The notes below the pieces were generated by a model. The model saw only the letters and a list, made by a program, of their open reading frames with translations. It made no database searches and was not told the DNA's origin. Both the position numbers and the translations under genes were made by a program. Positions 47,659 through 55,127 of a stretch of DNA of 64,000 nt are shown here, piece by piece. Location: the NCBI GenBank assembly GCA_964593555.1, contig CAZQIC010000007.1, positions 10,464 to 74,463 on the forward strand. The letters run 5' to 3'. The DNA is from CAZQIC01 sp964593555 (GTDB lineage Bacteria > Bacteroidota > Bacteroidia > JAFLBG01). The number at the start of each line of letters is the position of its first letter. Positions within the stretch are counted from its first letter, which is position 1.

Positions 47659-48630
47659 TTAAAAATCCGGGCAGGCAGCAGCGTTATATTTTTTATTTGT
47701 GTCCATCTTTGGCCCCTTTCCATAATAATATCTTAATACCATTTCAAATGTTTGTGTATTAGTTCTGTAATTACTTCTGTTTGGCATGAAATACGAAAAG
47801 TCAACACTTAACCCACTTACATCTCCTTTTTTTCTTCCCTCACAGGCAACACATACATTCTGCAATCCTAAAAAAGAATAAAATCCTTCTTTATTTTCAT
47901 AACTTGCTCCAAAACTCACCATTCCACTTAATAAAAAATTTACTGCCACCCCCGAAGCTAAATCGGGCATATATTTATTTTGATTTTTTTCAATATACCT
48001 TACAAAAAAAGAAGGCATCATTAAAAACGATTCATTGAACCTTATTTTTTGCTCAACAACCAAAGTATAGTGTCTGTTTAACTGGATTATATCTAGTATT
48101 GGTTGAACCTTTGGATTACTAAACTGGTTTACGGCTAGGCCCAATCGTGTTTTTGGAGTATATAAAAAAACGCCTCCATTACCATCCATTGTATTACCCG
48201 AAGCTCCGGCATTATAAGCAGGATTTGCTTTTACACCAAAGCTGTATAACCCAAACGAAACTCCACCGGAAAAAAAACAATTATCTCCAATTTTTTGATG
48301 CCTCGCATATGAAATATAACCCCGATTCCTTGAAATAAAAGGACCTTCCTGGTCATTATTAAAATGCATTCCCAGTACATTAAACCCCTTGTCACTTGAA
48401 TTTACCCTTACAAAAACAGAAAATGCAGAGGTGGCAATTCCCGCAAACTTCTCATTGCTTCGGCGTGTTCCTGCAAAAAGCTCCAACATAGCTTTACTGC
48501 CTCCCCTTGCAGGGTTAATCTGTGGATTATTAAAAGTTTGACCAAAATGAATTGGCACTTCGCCCGTTATCGGCTGGGAAAATATGCCTAATGCTATAGC
48601 CTGAAATATAAATAAAAAAATAAACCTCAT
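47659..48630 (-). CDS. PorP/SprF family T9SS outer-membrane protein (323 aa)
   Basis: Beta-barrel-like outer-membrane protein of the PorP/SprF family, which supports T9SS export of particular cargoes. Signal peptide (about 1-18, ending FSQ), an N-terminal NPARGGSKA motif near residue 40 like that of PorP, and alternating beta-strands to the end. 323 residues is ordinary. The gene is first in an operon with the 196-aa PKD cargo, and a 14-mer shared with the NHL gene lies upstream. Confidence 0.85.
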   Translation of the reverse strand: MRFIFLFIFQAIALGIFSQPITGEVPIHFGQTFNNPQINPARGGSKAMLELFAGTRRSNEKFAGIATSAFSVFVRVNSSDKGFNVLGMHFNNDQEGPFISRNRGYISYARHQKIGDNCFFSGGVSFGLYSFGVKANPAYNAGASGNTMDGNGGVFLYTPKTRLGLAVNQFSNPKVQPILDIIQLNRHYTLVVEQKIRFNESFLMMPSFFVRYIEKNQNKYMPDLASGVAVNFLLSGMVSFGASYENKEGFYSFLGLQNVCVACEGRKKGDVSGLSVDFSYFMPNRSNYRTNTQTFEMVLRYYYGKGPKMDTNKKYNAAACPDF

Positions 48631-48665
48631 TTTACAGGCCTTTTTCTTCTATACAAGATAATAAT

Positions 48666-48679
48666 TAAAAAGTAACCCC
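48666..48679 (-). promoter_or_regulatory. Shared 14-mer GGGGTTACTTTTTA upstream of the PorP/SprF gene
   Basis: Second exact minus-strand copy of the 14-mer at 46710-46723; 35 nt before the PorP start at 48630. Confidence 0.3.
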
Positions 48680-48746
48680 TTTGTTAAAGTTTTTTCCGCT
48701 TTCAATTTATACTTTATAGATTTTTACTTCCATTTTTCTGTAAAAA

Positions 48747-48778
48747 TTTGAATCCTCGCGTCTTTTAAGGTATATTTG
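48747..48778 (+). promoter_or_regulatory. Consensus Bacteroidota promoter, nearly leaderless
   Basis: TTTG (48747-48750), 20 bp, TATATTTG (48771-48778): both boxes are perfect. The ATG of the HYC_CC_PP-like gene begins 6 nt after the -7 box ends (5 nt between), so the mRNA would have almost no leader. Confidence 0.65.
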
Positions 48779-48783
48779 ATATA

Positions 48784-49197
48784 ATGAGTACCATTAAAAA
48801 CATTATTGTAATTATTCTGGCCGTAGTTTTTTTTGCGTTTGGCTCGGGTATTACTATATGTAAAATGGCTTGTTCGGAGAGCGGTATTGTTCAGCTTTCA
48901 ATCAATGAACAGGAATCGTGTTGCGATGAAAACCAAGAAGATGCTTGTTGTGATGAAAAACCTTGCAGTGATAAAATGGGATGCTGCACACACACCGATA
49001 ATTTACTTCAGCTTGATCAGTATATTCCAGGGGATAAAATTTTTCTTTCTGAACTGAATCAACAAATTTACACAGCAACTTTTTTTAGTTCAAAAAATAC
49101 ATATTGCAATAGTCTATTGTCGAACATACAATACGAAGCTCCGCCTCCACTGGCAGTAGAAAATTTTTCTTCGTTTACTCACTTGCTTCGCATTTGA
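48784..49197 (+). CDS. HYC_CC_PP-like Cys-rich membrane or secreted protein (137 aa)
   Basis: An N-terminal hydrophobic signal or membrane segment (about 4-23) is followed by a Cys cluster of CC pairs (CCDE, CCDEKPC, GCCTHT) between about residues 40 and 75, and the end carries APPPL, features of the small HYC_CC_PP family I know from Bacteroidota metal loci. It precedes a TonB receptor and two HMA proteins, so a role in copper or other thiophilic metal binding is likely. Its start is at the end of a perfect promoter. A hairpin at 49205 follows. Confidence 0.7.
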   Translation: MSTIKNIIVIILAVVFFAFGSGITICKMACSESGIVQLSINEQESCCDENQEDACCDEKPCSDKMGCCTHTDNLLQLDQYIPGDKIFLSELNQQIYTATFFSSKNTYCNSLLSNIQYEAPPPLAVENFSSFTHLLRI

Positions 49198-49204
49198 TTC
49201 ACTG

Positions 49205-49233
49205 AAAATACCTTCGGCACAATCCGGTATTTT
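49205..49233. terminator. Hairpin between the Cys-rich protein and the TonB receptor genes
   Basis: AAAATACC (49205-49212) pairs with GGTATTTT (49226-49233) over a 13-nt loop, and a T-rich tract (TATAATTTCC, then TTTTTTT at 49244-49250) follows. Either a terminator or an attenuator before the receptor gene at 49265. Confidence 0.5.
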
Positions 49234-49264
49234 ATAATTTCCATTTTTTTACTTGAATCAAGGC

Positions 49265-51481
49265 ATGAATTTATTTCAGCGTTTATTATTTATACTTTTT
49301 ATTTTTATCTCAGGTTTCACTGGTTTCGCGCAATCCATTTCAGGCAAAGTATTTTCTAAAACTGAAGCCGGGATTGAAACATTGCCCGGTGCTACAGTAT
49401 ACTGGCAAAACACAAATATTGTAGTTAGTACAAATGAGGAAGGTAAATTTTCATTTGATTATATGTATCCGGATTCACTTCCTCGCAACCTGATCGTGAG
49501 TCTTATAGGATATATTAGCGATACAATAAATATAAACGACAACACAGTTTCTTATTTAGAAATTGAATTGAAAAAAACTACACTACTCAAAACAGTGGAG
49601 ATAGAAAAAAAAGTAAAATCAACTATGATCTCTATAAACCCATTAAAGACCGAAATAATTACAGAGAAGGAATTAAAGAAAGCTGCATGTTGTAATATTG
49701 GAGAAAGTTTTGAAACAAATGCCTCGGTTGATATCACGTATAAAGATGCAATTACCGGCAGCAAAGAAATTCAGGTACTGGGCTTATCGGGTGCCTATGT
49801 TCAACTGCTTACAGAAAATGTTCCGCTTATTAATGGCTTAGGGTTAACTTACGGATTAAACTCTATTCCCGGAACACAAATTCATACGATTAGTATAATT
49901 AAGGGACCAGGCTCTGTGATGTTCGGCCCGGAGTCAATGAGCGGAATGGTAAATATAGATTTGAAAGATCCGTTGACAACAAACAAATTTTTTCTTAATG
50001 CTTACCTGGATTATAATTTGAGAAAAGAAGTAAACATCGATAAGCGAGTTAAGTTCAATGAAAAATCTTCGTTGTTATTATCTGGCCATGCATCACATGT
50101 CGCACAAAAAGTAGATAACAACCATGATAAATTTCTTGATATGCCCTTACTCACAACCTATAGCGTCTTGGGTAAATGGAAATACAGTAACAAGGGGTTT
50201 ATTTCACAAAATAGTTTTAAATATTTAAACGAAAACCGGCAAAGCGGTCAGTTTGATTATGATTACAAAAAAAATGATTTCGACACAAGTCTTTATGCAC
50301 AGCAACTCATTACAAACCGCATGGAATTTTACGGAAAAACCGGCTGGGTATTGCCAACCGAAAAGTATAATAGTTTTGGCATACAATACTCTGCTGTAAA
50401 CCACCAGCAAGAAGGATTTTACGGATTAAGAAATTATACTGGTGTACAAACAAATGCAACGGCGCGCTTACTTTTTAATTCACAGTTTAATAAATACAAC
50501 ACCTTGAATACAGGCCTGTCATATAAACATGATGAGACAAACGAAAAACTGGACACATTTATTATTGATAGAATACAAAATATACCCGGAGTATTTATTG
50601 AAAATGCTTTTGAAAAAAATAAAATCATTTCTTTGATCACCGGTGTGAGAGCAGATTACTACAACAACAGAATATTTATTACGCCAAGAGCTAACATAAA
50701 ATATTCGCTTGCAGAAAAAACAGATTTAAGGGCAAGCATTGGGACAGGATGGAAGGTCGTGGATATACTTGCAGAAAACCCAAACATAGCTGCGAGTTCA
50801 AGAAAAATTATGATCACTGAAAAATTAAAACCTGAGGAGTCACTGAATTATGGTTTCAATTTTAATCATGAGTTTGAACTTGCCTACCGTGAAGGTTCAA
50901 TTGGATTTGACGCTTACCAAACAAGATTTATTGATAAAGTATATGCAGATTATGATTCCATACCTGCACAAGTATTGTTTTATAATCTTCGCAACAACAC
51001 AACTTCCAGTAGTTTCCAGGTTGAGGCGACTTATGAAATAATAAAAAACGTGGATCTTAAAATTGCTTATAAATACCTCGATGTTTATTCTACCATTAAC
51101 AGCCAACGTATACCTCAGGCATTAATTGCCAAACATAGAATGCTTGCAAATATTTTTTACGAAACATTCGATAGAAAATGGAACATGAATGCAACTTATC
51201 AGTGGTATGGAAAAAAACGTCTTCCGGATACTGATAAATATCCTTCAGTATATAGAAAAGAAGGCTATTCTGTTCCTTATTCGAAAATAAACATGCAGGT
51301 GAACAGGATTTTTAAAAATTCGGAATGGTATATAGGAATTGAAAACTTATTGGGTTTTGTACAACATGATGCTATATTGAGTTATGAAAACCCTTTTGGC
51401 CCATATTTTGATACAGGATATGTATGGGGCACCATGGATAACAGAAGAATTTATTTAGGATGGAGTTATAAATTAAAATAA
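49265..51481 (+). CDS. TonB-dependent outer-membrane receptor, probable metal-locus type (738 aa)
   Basis: Outer-membrane receptor for active uptake. Parts: signal peptide (about 1-22, ending GFAQ); carboxypeptidase-regulatory-like domain (about 24-105); plug domain (about 115-235), with KAACCNIGESFETN and QVLGLSGAYVQLLTENVP, features I associate with receptors in Bacteroidota copper or heavy-metal loci; then a beta-barrel to residue 738. The ATG at 49265 is preferred over a TTG four codons upstream (49253). Flanked by the Cys-rich protein and two HMA proteins. The ligand is not shown by the sequence. Confidence 0.85.
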   Translation: MNLFQRLLFILFIFISGFTGFAQSISGKVFSKTEAGIETLPGATVYWQNTNIVVSTNEEGKFSFDYMYPDSLPRNLIVSLIGYISDTININDNTVSYLEIELKKTTLLKTVEIEKKVKSTMISINPLKTEIITEKELKKAACCNIGESFETNASVDITYKDAITGSKEIQVLGLSGAYVQLLTENVPLINGLGLTYGLNSIPGTQIHTISIIKGPGSVMFGPESMSGMVNIDLKDPLTTNKFFLNAYLDYNLRKEVNIDKRVKFNEKSSLLLSGHASHVAQKVDNNHDKFLDMPLLTTYSVLGKWKYSNKGFISQNSFKYLNENRQSGQFDYDYKKNDFDTSLYAQQLITNRMEFYGKTGWVLPTEKYNSFGIQYSAVNHQQEGFYGLRNYTGVQTNATARLLFNSQFNKYNTLNTGLSYKHDETNEKLDTFIIDRIQNIPGVFIENAFEKNKIISLITGVRADYYNNRIFITPRANIKYSLAEKTDLRASIGTGWKVVDILAENPNIAASSRKIMITEKLKPEESLNYGFNFNHEFELAYREGSIGFDAYQTRFIDKVYADYDSIPAQVLFYNLRNNTTSSSFQVEATYEIIKNVDLKIAYKYLDVYSTINSQRIPQALIAKHRMLANIFYETFDRKWNMNATYQWYGKKRLPDTDKYPSVYRKEGYSVPYSKINMQVNRIFKNSEWYIGIENLLGFVQHDAILSYENPFGPYFDTGYVWGTMDNRRIYLGWSYKLK

Positions 51482-51545
51482 ACAATCATGAAATAGCCAT
51501 AATTCTAAGCAGCATACAAACCGAAAAAGAATATGTGGCGTATTC

Positions 51546-51561
51546 CCTGCCCGATGGCAGG
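51546..51561. repeat. REP-like palindrome
   Basis: CCTGCC-CGAT-GGCAGG, followed by CGGG, in the gap between the TonB receptor and the first HMA gene. Such GC-rich palindromes recur in AT-rich Bacteroidota genomes; it may also help terminate the receptor transcript. It is GC-rich unlike its surroundings. Confidence 0.45.
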
Positions 51562-51596
51562 CGGGCATATGACATTAAAAACAAAAACATTTACAC

Positions 51597-51950
51597 ATGA
51601 AAACAACAATTTTAACAACAATGATGCTTCTGAGTTTTATACTACTAAAACCGGCGAGTACTTTTTCTCAAAATAAAAAAACAAAGGACATGCGCACACT
51701 TGAATTAAAGATCGGCGGAATGACCTGTGAATCGGGTTGTGCAAAGGGAATTGAAAACTCCGTGTATAAAATAAAGGGGGTTAAAAAAAGCCAGGTAAAT
51801 TATGATACACAAATAGCTACTTTTATTTTTGACGCCAACAAAACCAGTAAAGAAGAAATTATAAAAGTCGTTGAGAATTTTAATCCCGGAGAGGTTGCCG
51901 AAAGAAAATATTCGGTTACTTTAATTAACTTTAAAGAAAATGAAAAATAA
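51597..51950 (+). CDS. Secreted heavy-metal-associated (HMA) domain protein, CxxxC type (117 aa)
   Basis: Signal peptide (about 1-24), then an HMA fold with the metal loop GGMTCESGCAKGIE. The two Cys are three residues apart (CxxxC) rather than the usual CxxC of CopZ-like chaperones, which may alter copper binding. KGVKK and the beta-strand pattern follow as usual. The next HMA gene overlaps its stop by 11 nt. Probably a periplasmic metal carrier for the locus. Confidence 0.85.
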   Translation: MKTTILTTMMLLSFILLKPASTFSQNKKTKDMRTLELKIGGMTCESGCAKGIENSVYKIKGVKKSQVNYDTQIATFIFDANKTSKEEIIKVVENFNPGEVAERKYSVTLINFKENEK

Positions 51951-52287
51951 AGTCACATGCATCCTGCTTGGATTATTATTTATAACAGCAATAGGGTTCG
52001 CACAAAAAAATACTCAAGTAAAAATTAAAACTACTGCTGAATGTGATATGTGTAAAAAATCTATTGAGTCAACACTATACAAATTAAAAGGAGTTAAAAA
52101 AGTAAAAGTTGATCTTACTTCAAAAGAAACATTTGTAATTTATAATCCCAAAAAAATAACTGTAGAGGAAATTAAGAAAGCAATTGTTGCCGCCGGATAT
52201 GATGCAGATGATATGAAAGCAAATGTGAAGGCATACAAAGCACTTCCTGAATGTTGTAAAAAGGGAGAGCCTCACCAGGAAAAATAA
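51940..52287 (+). CDS. Secreted HMA domain metal-binding protein, CxxC type (115 aa)
   Basis: Signal peptide (about 1-21, ending GFAQ), then an HMA domain with the usual CxxC (TAECDMCKKSIE), GVKKVKVD and a second strand pair; the C-terminus has ECCKKGEPHQE, a further Cys pair and a His. The start is 11 nt inside the previous gene. Likely acts with its neighbour in periplasmic copper or zinc handling. Confidence 0.88.
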   Translation: MKNKVTCILLGLLFITAIGFAQKNTQVKIKTTAECDMCKKSIESTLYKLKGVKKVKVDLTSKETFVIYNPKKITVEEIKKAIVAAGYDADDMKANVKAYKALPECCKKGEPHQEK

Positions 52288-52295
52288 AATAAATC

Positions 52296-52823
52296 ATGAG
52301 TCTTATAAAAGCTGTAAAAGGAATATCTCCAAAATTTGGAAACGATTGTTACCTCGCTGAAAATTGTACCGTTGTGGGTGATGTTACCATGGGAGACAAT
52401 TGCAGTGTTTGGTTCAATGCTGTTGTTCGCGGCGATGTGAATTCCATAAAAATGGGAAACAAAGTTAATATACAGGATGGAGCCATAATTCATTGCACTT
52501 ACCAAAAAGCAGCAACTACATTGGGTAATAATGTTTCTGTTGGACATAGAGCTATTGTGCATGGCTGCACAGTGCATGACAATGTACTTATAGGCATGGG
52601 AGCTATTGTAATGGACAATGCAGTGATAGGAAGCAATTCAATAATCGCAGCCGGTGCAGTGGTATTGGAAAATACTATTGTTGAACCGGGATCTATTTAC
52701 GCAGGCGTTCCTGCCAAAAAAGTGAAGGACATAAACCAGGAATTAATTAATGGAGAGATAAACCGCATCGCCAATAATTATATTATGTATTCAGGCTGGT
52801 TTAAAAATACCAATAAAGAATAA
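52296..52823 (+). CDS. Gamma-carbonic anhydrase family protein (175 aa)
   Basis: Left-handed beta-helix (hexapeptide repeat) protein of the YrdA/PaaY/gamma-CA type. The three candidate zinc ligands are His66 (AIIHC), His84 (SVGHRA) and His89 (IVHGC), with Arg45-Asp47 (RGD) before them. 175 residues is normal. It follows the metal genes after 8 bp and could be cotranscribed, but has no evident metal-resistance role. Enzyme activity is not certain in this family. Confidence 0.92.
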   Translation: MSLIKAVKGISPKFGNDCYLAENCTVVGDVTMGDNCSVWFNAVVRGDVNSIKMGNKVNIQDGAIIHCTYQKAATTLGNNVSVGHRAIVHGCTVHDNVLIGMGAIVMDNAVIGSNSIIAAGAVVLENTIVEPGSIYAGVPAKKVKDINQELINGEINRIANNYIMYSGWFKNTNKE

Positions 52824-52828
52824 ATAAA

Positions 52829-52936
52829 TTACCATCGGAAGTTCTCAGGATCTTTAATTTCCATCAACACAAACGCTCCCCAATACTTGGGCTGGGGGTA
52901 TTTTAATTTTAGTTGTTTCTGTGTTTTCATCAAGTT
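52829..52936 (-). pseudogene. Relic of the 3' end of a CHAT-domain gene
   Basis: In one minus-strand frame this codes LMKTQKQLKLKYPQPKYWGA followed by FVLMEIKDPENFRW and a stop. It matches the last residues of the TPR-CHAT protein at 57979 (KAQKQLKLKYPQPNYWGAFV). DNA identity over the shared part is high. The frame ends at a stop just upstream, so only about 35 codons remain: a fragment of a second, lost CHAT gene. It abuts the regulon element at 52951. Confidence 0.75.
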
Positions 52937-52950
52937 TCTCAATCATTTCT

Positions 52951-53012
52951 TTTAGAAATACAATTTATGGGTTAAAAAAATTACTCCTGCCCTATTGTTC
53001 GGTGTAATTTTG
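52951..53012 (+). promoter_or_regulatory. Regulon promoter, copy A (lanthipeptide-type precursor)
   Basis: Exact element TTTAGAAATACAATTTAT (52951-52968), 12 bp, TTACT (52981-52985), 19 bp, TAATTTTG (53005-53012), then 20 nt to the ATG at 53033. The layout is identical to copies B, C and D. The last two parts sit at the Bacteroidota -33 and -7 positions; the 18-mer would be an upstream regulator site. Confidence 0.7.
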
Positions 53013-53032
53013 CTACATAAATCAAACAAAAA

Positions 53033-53308
53033 ATGGAAGCGAAAAAAAAGATAAAGCTACAAGAACTGAAAACACAAAGTTTTATAACTAGTCTTGACAA
53101 ATCAAAAAGTGAAACTATCAATGGTGCAGGAGGAGGTGCAGTAAACACTCAAGATAATTGCTACCATACTGACTGGACTTGTTGGAGTGACATAAATGGT
53201 AATGGCCAAATTGATGGATATGAGCCATTTATATCCAAAATGGTTAGTGATTTTGGTCTTTGTTTACCTCTTGAAATAATTTACAATTCAATGGTAGGAT
53301 ATAATTAA
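53033..53308 (+). CDS. Lanthipeptide-type (pinensin-like leader) precursor peptide, orphan (91 aa)
   Basis: Leader-type start: basic residues, IKLQELKTQSFITSLDKSKS, then ETINGAGGG, which gives a Gly-rich cleavage site after about residue 34. The remaining 57 residues hold three Cys (CYHTDWTC and one later) and many Ser/Thr/Asn; they end MVGYN. Related in the leader to the 102-aa peptide at 22239. No LanB/LanC/LanM or exporter is in the window. It is driven by regulon promoter A, and a terminator at 53491 separates it from the convergent helical gene at 53534. Confidence 0.7.
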   Translation: MEAKKKIKLQELKTQSFITSLDKSKSETINGAGGGAVNTQDNCYHTDWTCWSDINGNGQIDGYEPFISKMVSDFGLCLPLEIIYNSMVGYN

Positions 53309-53309
53309 T

Positions 53310-53518
53310 ATGAGCAACCTAATAGCCGCTATTGTCAATTATAAGAACACCCCTCCAAGATAGCTGCATCAGTTGCCGAAATTACCTCTATTATTGAAAG
53401 TCGCTTAAGCATGAATTGCTCAGAAGTAACAAAGTTGGTTATATATTGTATTGAGGTGCGACAATATATCATTACACAAATGCTAATAATAATGGGGGAG
53501 AAAAAAATCCCCCATTAA
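53310..53518 (+). pseudogene. Possible small gene broken by a frameshift
   Basis: An ATG 1 nt after the precursor stop opens a 17-codon frame (MSNLIAAIVNYKNTPPR, stop 53361-53363). From there a second frame runs open with SKIAASVAEITSIIE, NCSEVTKLVIYCIEVRQ, to a stop at 53518. The two look like one small helical protein joined by a frameshift near 53350-53360. The end lies in the terminator hairpin, and no relative is known, so it may be chance. Confidence 0.25.
53491..53516. terminator. Bidirectional terminator hairpin
   Basis: Perfect 9-bp stem AATGGGGGA (53491-53499) and TCCCCCATT (53508-53516) with an 8-nt loop GAAAAAAA, between the convergent precursor gene (53033) and helical gene (53534). 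Flanked by AT-rich sequence on both sides. Confidence 0.75.
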
Positions 53519-53533
53519 ATTTAAATAGTAATC

Positions 53534-55048
53534 CTATTTAAATGGCATTTTACTCTTCAACTTCCCTTCCACCCATGCACTAAAATCAAATAAATAAAAC
53601 GCTTGTTTCTCATAAGGATTGTTTTGCAGCTGCGAAAGCTCTCTTTTCAAACTATGCAAATTCCTTATATAGATTTCTTTACCTTTTACGCCGCCTAATT
53701 GTTTCTTAAAAAATTCGAGCATCAGACTTTCCACCTGAAAAACAATATTTCGTTTGATTAAATATTTTTTCGCGGAGGCATAAGCCGACTCAAGTGCCTG
53801 TTCATCTTCAGCATCAAAGTATATTACCATATTAATCAACCTAAACATAGAATGCAAATCCGTCCTCACCACATTATCCAGATTTGAAATAGAAAAATTC
53901 AAGACTTTTTTCGCCAGCCCATAGTCTTTTGATGAAACAGCTGCCTTTAACAATTGAAAGCAGATCGTAATTTTATCTTCAGGGGTCATCTGCATTTGCA
54001 CACCATTTTTTATTTTTTCAAAGTGTGTTTTTGCAATATCTATTGCATCCTTATATTTTCCAATAAGATTATAACGTTCAAGCTCGAGTTTAACCACTAA
54101 CATATCAATTGTATAAACAGAATCGGGTTGATATTTGCTTGTCTGTTTTGAAAAGTCCTTTAAATATTTAACTGTTAGTGGCATTTCGGAAAAAAATTTA
54201 TTCTTTGCCTGACACATTCCTAAATTATATAAACTCATTATATATGAACCACTCCTATCAGCTATTAGTTTAGGCCTAAGCTGAAATTCATTAACCAAAA
54301 CCTTACCATAATAATAGGCTTTATCATATTCATATATCATATAATGATATGCGAACCGATTTAAGTAATAATGAGTCAATGCACCAAAGGAAATTGCCTT
54401 TTTTTCATTCGCTAATAAATCAGAGGTTAATAATTCTTTCATCTCATGTGCATCATTTTTTTTTCGGATGTATCCTGTTTTCTGACGTTTTAAAAAAAAT
54501 ATCATTGATAATCTCAAAAAATCATTTGCGTTTTGAAGTTGCTTTACATTTAAATCAGATTTGTCAAAAAAAACTTCTATTTCCTTGGGGGTCACATTTG
54601 TAAATGATCTGATTCTTAACAATTCCAAATCCCATCTATTTAGTTCTGCTATACAACTAAACCTTTCATAATTTTCAGCCAGTTGGCGTGTCTTTTTCAA
54701 AATATTCTCACACAACTTAAACAATCCCTTTTTGAATAAAATTTCGATGTGATTAAGATAATTTCTCAATTCATTATCAACGGATGATTCGCGATGATAT
54801 GCAGCCAAGGCATTTAAGATAAGATTTTGAAGATAAAATTTTATCTCCGCAAAACGCCCATCCGACACTTCTGCCTTCAATTTATACTTTAGTTCGCCTT
54901 CATCATAATTTTCTTGTTTTTCTATTAAATCAAACAATCGGATTGCAAATGTTTCAGTAGTGTGAATCGAAAAAAGCTTAACGTATCGCTTTTCAGATTT
55001 GGTTAATGAGTGTATAAGTTGATGCAAATGTGTATTTGGAGTCTTCAT
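53534..55048 (-). CDS. Helical protein of unknown function, ~510-aa family, member 3 (504 aa)
   Basis: Third paralogue of the genes at 20635 and 27675: opening LHQLIHSLTKSEKRYVKLF and IRLFDLIEKQENYDEGELKY; ending LKRELSQLQNNPYEKQAF, then FDFSAWVEGKLK. Helical throughout, no signal or membrane segment. Convergent with a lanthipeptide-type precursor, as member 1 is. Its ATG abuts, on the opposite strand, regulon element B, so its own promoter region overlaps that of the small ORF at 55128. Function unknown. Confidence 0.75.
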   Translation of the reverse strand: MKTPNTHLHQLIHSLTKSEKRYVKLFSIHTTETFAIRLFDLIEKQENYDEGELKYKLKAEVSDGRFAEIKFYLQNLILNALAAYHRESSVDNELRNYLNHIEILFKKGLFKLCENILKKTRQLAENYERFSCIAELNRWDLELLRIRSFTNVTPKEIEVFFDKSDLNVKQLQNANDFLRLSMIFFLKRQKTGYIRKKNDAHEMKELLTSDLLANEKKAISFGALTHYYLNRFAYHYMIYEYDKAYYYGKVLVNEFQLRPKLIADRSGSYIMSLYNLGMCQAKNKFFSEMPLTVKYLKDFSKQTSKYQPDSVYTIDMLVVKLELERYNLIGKYKDAIDIAKTHFEKIKNGVQMQMTPEDKITICFQLLKAAVSSKDYGLAKKVLNFSISNLDNVVRTDLHSMFRLINMVIYFDAEDEQALESAYASAKKYLIKRNIVFQVESLMLEFFKKQLGGVKGKEIYIRNLHSLKRELSQLQNNPYEKQAFYLFDFSAWVEGKLKSKMPFK

Positions 55049-55109
55049 TTAGAAATACAATTTATGATTATTTAAAGTTACTATTTTATTTTATATCGCT
55101 ATAATTTTA
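55048..55109 (+). promoter_or_regulatory. Regulon promoter, copy B (small ORF)
   Basis: Exact 18-mer TTTAGAAATACAATTTAT (55048-55065), 12 bp, TTACT (55078-55082), 19 bp, TAATTTTA (55102-55109), then 18 nt to an ATG at 55128. It overlaps the first base of the divergent gene at 55048. Confidence 0.65.
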
Positions 55110-55127
55110 CCAAAATCACATGCGCAA

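Noticed and set aside
49253..49264. Upstream TTG start for the TonB receptor
   Set aside because: The ATG 12 nt later gives a better signal peptide start and is preceded by AAGG; the TTG adds only four residues.
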